Shown: positions 1-6,100 of the stretch, piece by piece
Layout of the letters: each line of letters opens with the position of its first letter
Numbering within the stretch: the stretch's first letter is position 1
NCBI GenBank assembly: GCA_047626195.1
Contig: JBLHSN010000171.1
Location: 1-12,047, forward strand
Origin: CAJXTB01 sp047626195
GTDB taxonomy: Bacteria > Myxococcota_A > UBA796 > GCA-2862545
Length of the DNA stretch: 12,047 nucleotides
Direction: 5' to 3'
Notes under the pieces: generated by a model
What the model was told of the DNA's origin: nothing
What the model saw: the letters and a program-made list of their open reading frames with translations, nothing else
The model's database searches: none
Position numbers and translations under genes: made by a program

Positions 1-652
1 CCTGACCCTGGATGGACCGTGTCGACAAGCCATACTCGGTCCATGTGCAGGCGTGGCGACCCGGCATGGCGCTGCACGTACTGATGAACTCGCCGAAGCT
101 ATTGCAGGGGTCGCAGCCCTCTACCGCATACTCTGTGCAGCCGCTGACGGTCCATTCGCCGCCGCGCCCTACGCACTCAATCTGTGCATCCGAGGCTAAT
201 CCCGACCAGGCGCCGGCTACGCACACTTGAACTTCCGCTGTGCCGCTGTCGTAGGCGAGAGCCCCGTCCGCGCAGCCGGCACTTGGTGCCGGAAGGACGA
301 TAGCCCGTGCCGTCGCAGCTGACGGCACATCCCCGAGCTCTTGGCGGGCGAGAACCGTGGTACCAATAGTGGCCTCCACCCAGACCGATGTGTTGTCCCG
401 AAAGACGGAGGCTGGCAGAGGGTCGTCCGAGCCGAGCACAACACTGAAATAGCCGTCTGACAGAGGCATGTCGGTGAACGTATCGGTCCATAGCTGGCCG
501 TTGCTTCCGCCTGCGTCACTGTCCATCAGGCGGATTTGAACCGGCAGCGTGTTGTTGATGGCAGCGCCGGATGTGTCGAGCGCGCGCCCGGAGAAGGTGA
601 CGTGTACGTCGGCGGCGGAGGCAGAAGCCAACAACAGAATGGTGACCAGCAT
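1..652 (-). CDS. Gene A: secreted protein, shared N-terminal domain plus Cys-rich C-terminal region (partial, cut by left edge)
   Basis: The frame is open to the window edge, giving 217 visible residues; the C-terminus lies outside. The ATG at 652 has GGGGAG five bases upstream and is followed by a short signal peptide (MLVTILLLASASA, cleavage near A13/A14). Residues 15-115 are the N-terminal domain shared with genes B, C and D: SGRALDTSGAAIN, then an LWTDTF strand, DGYFSVVLG, and a degenerate VPSAATA end. Residues 126-150 carry the second shared segment (Cys127, AYD, Cys144, Trp149). From residue 155 the sequence is unlike its paralogs and cysteine-rich (Cys160, 172, 180, 183, 193, 202), so probably disulfide-bonded and extracellular. 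I do not recognise this last domain. Its stop and full length are unknown. The gene lies 183 bp downstream of gene B on the same strand but has its own candidate promoter element. Function is unassigned; a binding or adhesion role is inferred only from its relatives. Confidence 0.85.
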   Translation of the reverse strand, partial: MLVTILLLASASAADVHVTFSGRALDTSGAAINNTLPVQIRLMDSDAGGSNGQLWTDTFTDMPLSDGYFSVVLGSDDPLPASVFRDNTSVWVEATIGTTVLARQELGDVPSAATARAIVLPAPSAGCADGALAYDSGTAEVQVCVAGAWSGLASDAQIECVGRGGEWTVSGCTEYAVEGCDPCNSFGEFISTCSAMPGRHACTWTEYGLSTRSIQGQ

Positions 653-657
653 GACGA

Positions 658-663
658 CTCCCC
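658..663 (-). promoter_or_regulatory. Ribosome binding site of gene A
   Basis: GGGGAG on the minus strand ends five bases before the ATG at 652. It supports this start, which also places a hydrophobic signal peptide exactly at the N-terminus. Confidence 0.7.
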
Positions 664-701
664 GACCCGAGGCTCACGACGTTTGGCGCCTCAACTGGCC
701 A

Positions 702-710
702 AGCATACCA
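702..710 (-). promoter_or_regulatory. Candidate promoter element of gene A (TGGTATGCT)
   Basis: TGGTATGCT on the minus strand ends 50 bases upstream of gene A's ATG. Nearly the same word (TGGTACGCT) stands 47 and 50 bases upstream of genes B and C. It fits an extended -10 pattern (TGn then TAnnnT), which would give a leader of about 40 nt. No clear -35 box is visible. It could instead be a site for a shared regulator. Confidence 0.45.
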
Positions 711-803
711 CTGTCGGACGTGGCGAAAGGGCCCCGTGCAGTTTGGGTACGAAAGAAGCGCCGGAGAGCGCCGCTGTCGAGCCACTACACGCATCTAGGA
801 CGC

Positions 804-815
804 CGCACGCGTGCG
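804..815. repeat. 12-bp perfect palindrome downstream of gene B
   Basis: CGCACGCGTGCG is perfectly self-complementary and begins about 20 bases past gene B's stop codon (836-838). It has no loop and no T-tract, so it is a poor intrinsic terminator on its own. It may be a protein-binding palindrome or chance in GC-rich DNA. Confidence 0.25.
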
Positions 816-835
816 ACGAACGGCGGGCTTAGGCG

Positions 836-2551
836 CTACGGTTGGTAGGGGTAGCGGATGAGGATGAGACCCGACCCTCCAGCACCTGCGGCGTCTGAAC
901 AATATTGGCCAGGCGATGGCGACTCGACAGCCCCGCCGCCGCCGCCGCCACTGTTGGGCATTGCGTTGATGTTGGCGCACTGAATGTTGCTGCCTTCGCT
1001 TCCACAGTTGCCGTCACCACCGCCACCAAGGCCGCCGGAACTCTGCCCATAGATAGGGTCGAAAGAACGGGTTCCGCCACCGCCACCGCCGCCGAACCAG
1101 CCGGTCTCGCCGTAGTCGGTGCCGAACGTTGCTGAGAAGTCGACGCCACCTCCACCGTTGCCACCCCGGCTGCGATTGGCCATCGCATCACTCGCGTTTT
1201 GACCAGGCCCACCCGCGCCGCCGCCGCCACCGCCACCGTAGTTCGCGTTGCCGATAGAATCGCCGCCACCGCTGCCGTACCCGGTCCATCCCGCAGGAGA
1301 GTTTTGGGTTGCCGTACCTCCGGTGTACGTGGTGCTTCGCGCTGCCCCGCCACCGGCAGAGCCGCCATCACGTCCGCGCCCGAGTGAACCGCTATCGCTC
1401 CGCCCGCCACCTCCGCCGCCGAGAGACGTGCCGCCGAAGGCAATCGAGTCGCCGCCATCATTGCCCTGCGCCCCGCTACCGCCGATGCCCTGCGCGGCTC
1501 CGGCTCCGCCAGCTCCCACCGTCATGGTGTGGATGCCCGCGGCGATGGCACGGTCGGTTGCGCGCAGCAGCCCGCCTGCGCCGCCGCCGCCTTTACCAGT
1601 GTCCTGATTACCAGTGGAGATGCCTCCACCAGCGCCTCCTGCCGCAACAAGCACGTCTGCGGAGAGGTCAAAGTCGGTGTCGAATACGCCTAAGCTCCCC
1701 ACGCTAGCGAAGGCATGCAGACGGTACGTATTGCCACCTGCGATCAGGACTGTGACCGTGCCCCCGGTAGGCAGTGGGGCGCTGTTGGTCCATGCATCCA
1801 CGTATGTGGAAGTCGCTCCACTGTTGGTATCCGTAACGGTCAGATCCCTCCCCTCTCCCGGCGGCGTCATTGGGGCTTCAAAAGTGAAGCCGGTCGGTGT
1901 GAGCGACGCGATGGATAGCGGATAGCCGTCGAGAGTAGCCGTGGTTGCCCCTGGGGTGAAGTTGCTGCCCGCCACGGTAATTGTCAGGCCCGGCACACCG
2001 GTCGTCGCGCTGAGGCTTGAGAGGCCAGGAGTTCCACCGAACAGCGCAGACCACGCATAGACGCTGTTGGTCTTTGCGCAGATCTGCACAACAGCGTTGT
2101 CGCCGACCTCTTGATGCCAGAGACGTCCGGCGCTGTCCGCATCACAGGTGAGTAGACCCGCGGTTGGCGGGACGCTGCCGGCAGACTCAGCATGGGCCGC
2201 GTATGGAACACCCGTCAGAGCCATCCGACCGCCCATAATTGCGTTATCAACCACCACCTGAAGGTAAGCAGCACGACCGTCTGCAAACAGGGCGCTGTCG
2301 AGCTCTGGACCGCTGCCAGTGCCGAGGACTACTTGGAAATAGCCTTGCTCGACGTTGACGGGCTGAAAGCTGTCCTCCCAGATCTTGGTTCCGTTCGACT
2401 GCTGGGTCCACAGTTCAACGGTAATCGATACCGTTGTTGTGTTGAGCGGTTGGCCATCGGTATCGAGGAGCCTGCCGGAGTGCGTAAACTCCATGGGAGC
2501 CGCACGGGCAGCCAGCGGAAACAACAGAAGAGCCAGGCACTTGGTAAACAT
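836..2551 (-). CDS. Gene B: secreted protein with shared N-terminal domain, IPT/TIG-like domain and large glycine-rich domain
   Basis: 571 aa. The ATG at 2551 was chosen because GGGGAGG lies five bases upstream and a signal peptide follows (MFTKCLALLLFPLAARA, cleavage near residue 17). Residues 19-121 are the shared N-terminal domain (SGRLLDTDGQPLN, QGYFQVVLG, GVPYAAHA). Residues 136-167 are the short Cys/Trp segment. Residues about 173-252 resemble an IPT/TIG immunoglobulin-like fold (VPGLTITVAGSNFTPG). Residues 265-571 form a glycine-rich domain: a beta-rich entry (TVLIAGGNTYRLHAF, ADVLVAAGGAGGG), many runs of four to seven glycines, and the end GGSGLILIRYPYQP. That GGSGxxxIRY end is typical of the glycine-rich domains of environmental and tail-fibre-like proteins. 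Such runs may pack as polyglycine helices (inference). Probably an extracellular or surface-exposed binding protein; no catalytic residues are evident. It is divergent from gene E. Confidence 0.88.
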   Translation of the reverse strand: MFTKCLALLLFPLAARAAPMEFTHSGRLLDTDGQPLNTTTVSITVELWTQQSNGTKIWEDSFQPVNVEQGYFQVVLGTGSGPELDSALFADGRAAYLQVVVDNAIMGGRMALTGVPYAAHAESAGSVPPTAGLLTCDADSAGRLWHQEVGDNAVVQICAKTNSVYAWSALFGGTPGLSSLSATTGVPGLTITVAGSNFTPGATTATLDGYPLSIASLTPTGFTFEAPMTPPGEGRDLTVTDTNSGATSTYVDAWTNSAPLPTGGTVTVLIAGGNTYRLHAFASVGSLGVFDTDFDLSADVLVAAGGAGGGISTGNQDTGKGGGGAGGLLRATDRAIAAGIHTMTVGAGGAGAAQGIGGSGAQGNDGGDSIAFGGTSLGGGGGGRSDSGSLGRGRDGGSAGGGAARSTTYTGGTATQNSPAGWTGYGSGGGDSIGNANYGGGGGGGAGGPGQNASDAMANRSRGGNGGGGVDFSATFGTDYGETGWFGGGGGGGTRSFDPIYGQSSGGLGGGGDGNCGSEGSNIQCANINAMPNSGGGGGGAVESPSPGQYCSDAAGAGGSGLILIRYPYQP

Positions 2552-2556
2552 GATGT

Positions 2557-2563
2557 CCTCCCC
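2557..2563 (-). promoter_or_regulatory. Ribosome binding site fixing the start of gene B
   Basis: GGGGAGG on the minus strand ends five bases before the ATG at 2551. The open frame continues 35 codons further upstream, but that extension would translate this site and bury the signal peptide, so the ATG at 2551 is preferred. Confidence 0.75.
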
Positions 2564-2597
2564 AAAGGCTAAGAAGCAGCCAGGCTTCTCCCGCCCC

Positions 2598-2606
2598 AGC
2601 GTACCA
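2598..2606 (-). promoter_or_regulatory. Candidate promoter element of gene B (TGGTACGCT)
   Basis: TGGTACGCT on the minus strand ends 47 bases upstream of gene B's ATG. The match with gene C covers AGTGGTACGCTGGG-like context, longer than the core word. See the elements at 702-710 and 8777-8785. No convincing -35 box. Confidence 0.5.
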
Positions 2607-2845
2607 CTCCGCAGGCGAATCGGGCGCTGCGAGCGTGGCTTAAACGCTGCACGCACCCCCGCACCCGATCAAGCGCGCGCTGCGAAAAACGAGGTCGCGC
2701 CTTTATCGGCTCTGTGCATGCTGCCGCGTTGACACCACCAAGAGCGGGACTCTACGCGCTCGTAGTCACCCTTGCGAATGACCACGACGCGTATGTCGTA
2801 GGGCCTCAACACCCACCAAATGCACAGGAAACCACCACGGGTGAT

Positions 2846-3055
2846 TCAGTCCCGGCCGTACACTTCGATCTGGGTGGGCGAGAAGTTGTAGGTGCCGGAA
2901 CAATCGTTGCGGCAGGGGGTGCTGCCACGCGGCACTGAAGCGACGAGCGCCCCAAACGCCTCGAGGCGCGGTGCGATAGCGGGTGTCATTGGGATTCGTG
3001 TTCGATGGATACCACCCATGTACCAAGCCAGGGCCCGCGAACCGCCTACAGGCAT
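2846..3055 (-). pseudogene. Possible remnant of a lost gene (69-aa ORF)
   Basis: The reading frame ends in a protein-like stretch: PRGSTPCRNDCSGTYNFSP followed by TQIEVYGRD, with a close Cys pair and a beta-like end. The upstream part (MPVGGSRALAWYMGGIHRTR) looks less ordered. The frame is open up to a stop near 3107, but no ribosome site precedes any start codon and there is no signal peptide. It may be the surviving C-terminal end of a degraded gene, or chance. I do not recognise a family. Confidence 0.25.
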
Positions 3056-3102
3056 GCAAACCAGCCACGTTCGACCCGCCGCATGCCCTCGCCCATATAG
3101 CA

Positions 3103-3120
3103 GTTGTTACGGTTGTTACG
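3103..3120 (+). repeat. Tandem 9-bp repeat upstream of gene E
   Basis: GTTGTTACG occurs twice head to tail and is followed by five T. It lies 53 bases before gene E's ATG, where a promoter or regulator site is expected. The AT-richer composition stands out from the GC-rich surroundings. A word similar to the A/B/C promoter element (TGGTCCGCT, 3128-3136) follows closely. Confidence 0.4.
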
Positions 3121-3162
3121 TTTTTGATGGTCCGCTCAAGCCCACGCTACATCCACCATAGT

Positions 3163-3168
3163 GGAGGT
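3163..3168 (+). promoter_or_regulatory. Ribosome binding site fixing the start of gene E
   Basis: GGAGGT lies four bases before the ATG at 3173. A GTG at 3161 is also in frame, but it overlaps this site and would add four residues (VEVD) ahead of the lipoprotein signal. The ATG is therefore preferred. Confidence 0.75.
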
Positions 3169-3172
3169 AGAT

Positions 3173-6100
3173 ATGTCGGTCCGTTGGTTGATTCTTGGGT
3201 TGATGGGCTGTGGGAACTCTGGGATGCCAGATGCCTGGGATGCCGGCGGCTTTCCTGTAGACGCAATGCTGGAACGAACCATGGATACTGGCTATCTGGA
3301 TCTAATTGCCACCGTAGACGAGTGCCCAGATGACCCCGACAAGCAGGCGCCAGGGTTCTGCGGCTGCGACTACATCGACCTCGATCTTGCGGTACCCGAG
3401 GGTGCAGAGACCTGTGTCCACCGCACAGCCGTCATCCAAGGAAGCGTGGGCGCAGGCGCGACCATCGGCGCAGGGACTCTGGTCGCTGCCCGAGCGGTCG
3501 TTGGGGAAGATGCGGACATTGGAGCAGACGTGATCATTGGCCGTAGCGCCTCGGTGGGTGCGCGGTCCCAGCTAGGGCCGGAGTCGGTGCTGTCCCGCGC
3601 CAGCTCTATCGGGGAAGACGTGGTCGCAAGCGTCGGCTCTCTGACTCTTGGATACGGCGCGTCTTTGGGCGACCGGTGCCAAGTAAACGGTACAGGTGTC
3701 ACCCTCGGAAACCTTGCGCAAGTGGGGGCGGACTGCTGGATCGACACGGGCGTTGTCCTGGCTCGCTCTTCGGTCATCGGCAATGGCGCTGTCCTCGCAG
3801 CCAACGTCATGGTGGGGCCTGGTGTGCAAGCGGGCTCTGGCCTGGACCTCGGGGTTGGCGTACGCGTTCGCAAGGATGTTGAATTCGGTGACAACGTCAC
3901 CGTCGAGCTAGGCGCCAGGCTGGGTCGCAGCAGCTATTTCGGCGACGGAGTCTTCATCGGCGAAGACGCAGTGGTACGCGCCAACGTGATGGCCAGCGCC
4001 AATGCCATCATCGAAGCCAACGCATACGTGGTCCGCAACACCATCATTCCGCAGCGCTCGCTCGACCCGTGTGACCCACCTCCGGGCGTAGACCCGTCCG
4101 CCCCGGTCGTCCTGTCCATCCCAATGACGATTGGCCTTGGCGACACGACCTACGAGTGCACAGACCTCGTCGTGTCATCCACAGTCACCGTCTCTGGAAC
4201 GCATCATTTCCGCTCACTGACCGTTCAGAGTGGCGGCAATGTGACCCATGCAGCCGGCGAACTGGACGGGGTCCTGCTGACCATCAGCCACAACCTTGAC
4301 GTTCGCACTGGTGGGTCCATCAATGTGAGCGGGAGGGGGGGTCTGGGCGGCACCGGGAACTCACAAGGCAATCTGAACGCCGAGACGTGGTCGCCTACCG
4401 GCATGACCCGAGTAGACGGCGCCGATGAGCAGGCCGGCGGCAGCTACGGCGCACAGGGCAAGCGCTACACCTACGGAAGACTGAACGCCGTGTACGGCGA
4501 CCCGCGCAACCCGGTGGAGCTCGGCTCCGGCGGTGGCATCAAGAACAGCGGTAGCGGCTCGGGGGGTCGCGGAGGCGGTCGAATCGACATCATCGCCGAC
4601 AACGCGGTGATTGACGGCATCCTCAATGCCGATGGCACTGGGTGCCGCGCTTCTTGTGGCGGTGGCTCCGGCGGCGCGATTCGACTTCGTGTCACCGGTG
4701 ACGTGTCTGGCAGCGGCAACTTATTTGCGAGGGGCGTAGGTGGCAGTCAGGGCGGTTCCTATGCCGGAAGCGGGGGTCGCATTGCGGTCACCGGCTACGC
4801 GTCCAACGGGTTCATCGGCGATGCACTAGGCGCGACCGTGTTTTTCATGGGCACCGATAATGCGGGCACCTACCTGGTAAATGGAGTCGATGCCGCAATG
4901 ACAGTCGAGGTAGGCGAGACTGTCGACAGGCTCGCTGTTTCCGGCAACGGATCCATGACCGTGAACATCCCTGTATCTCGTGAAACGCTGTCAATCAGTG
5001 GCACTCTGGTCATGAACGCGCCTCTGACTCTCACCGGAACGATGAACCTCGGCGGCCAAGGCAGCTCGATGTTCAACGATACCGTGAGTGTTGGCGATTG
5101 GGCCCAGTCAGGCGGTAGTGCGACCTTCGAAGCACCGGTCAGTGCCACAACATGGACCCAGAACAACAGCACAGTGACCTTCAACGACACGGTCACCGCC
5201 AGTGGTTGGAGCCAGCGGTCCGGGACCACAACGTTGAGCGCTCTCGTTGACCTGGCGCCGACCTCGTTCTCACTCCGGTACGGCACGCTCGTCAACGAGG
5301 GCACTCTCACCGTACCCACGTTCGACACCGACACCGTCTTAAACGGGACGCTAACCAACCGCGGCTCGTTGCTCATCACCGACGATACCCAAGTCGTGGT
5401 CGGCTCGAACACGACCATCAACCAATTTGGAAACTTCCAAGGAATCTCTCGTGCGCCATTCACGGTGAGTGCACTGACCGTCCAGGCCAACGGCGACATT
5501 CAGCAGCTCTCTCAGCACACTGACGGTCTGATTCTGAACGTCCTAGGGCAGCTCGACGTTCAGCTCAACGGAACCATCAACGTCACCGGTGCCGGCGGCC
5601 TCGGCGGCACCGGGAACTCACAAGGCAACCTGAACGCCGAGACGTGGTCGCCCACCGGCATGACCCGAGTAGACGGCGCCGATGAGCAGGCCGGCGGCAG
5701 CTACGGCGCACAGGGCAAGCGCTACACCTACGGAAGACTGAACGCCGTGTACGGCGACCCGCGCAACCCGGTGGAGCTCGGCTCCGGCGGTGGCATCAAG
5801 AACAGCGGTAGCGGCTCGGGGGGTCGCGGAGGCGGTCGAATCAACATCACCGCGGGGAGTGCCATCATCAATGGCGAGCTGATCGCCAATGGTACCGGGT
5901 GCGGCGCTTCCTGCGGTGGTGGCTCGGGCGGCGCCATTCGGCTTCGTGTGACGGGCGCCGTCTCCGGCAACGGCGCTCTGTTTGCGAGTGGCGTGGGTGG
6001 CAGTCAGGGCGGGTCTTACGCTGGAAGTGGCGGTCGCATTGCGGTCACCGGCTACACATCCGGATCGTTCACTGGCGCCACCGATGCGGGGACGGTGTTC

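Larger units (their letters stand above)
2552..3172. other. 621-bp divergent intergenic region between genes B and E
   Basis: This gap holds gene B's ribosome site and promoter element at its left end, and a tandem 9-bp repeat and ribosome site for gene E at its right end. Between them is a possible short minus-strand gene remnant (2846-3055). A TTGACA at 2729-2734 on the plus strand has no good -10 box and no gene close downstream. I see no RNA gene or mobile element here. Confidence 0.6.

Noticed and set aside
829..1607. Long ORFs in other frames over gene B, including a proline-rich plus-strand ORF at 1248-1607
   Set aside because: The glycine-rich codons (GGC, GGT, GGA) of gene B read as proline-, arginine- or alanine-rich stretches in other frames. 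These ORFs have no ribosome site and low-complexity composition.
2552..2656. N-terminal extension of gene B to a start at 2656
   Set aside because: It would run through the GGGGAGG site and the promoter-like element and bury the signal peptide.
2729..2758. A TTGACA-based promoter on the plus strand
   Set aside because: The best -10 candidate (TACGCG) is poor and no gene follows for over 400 bases.
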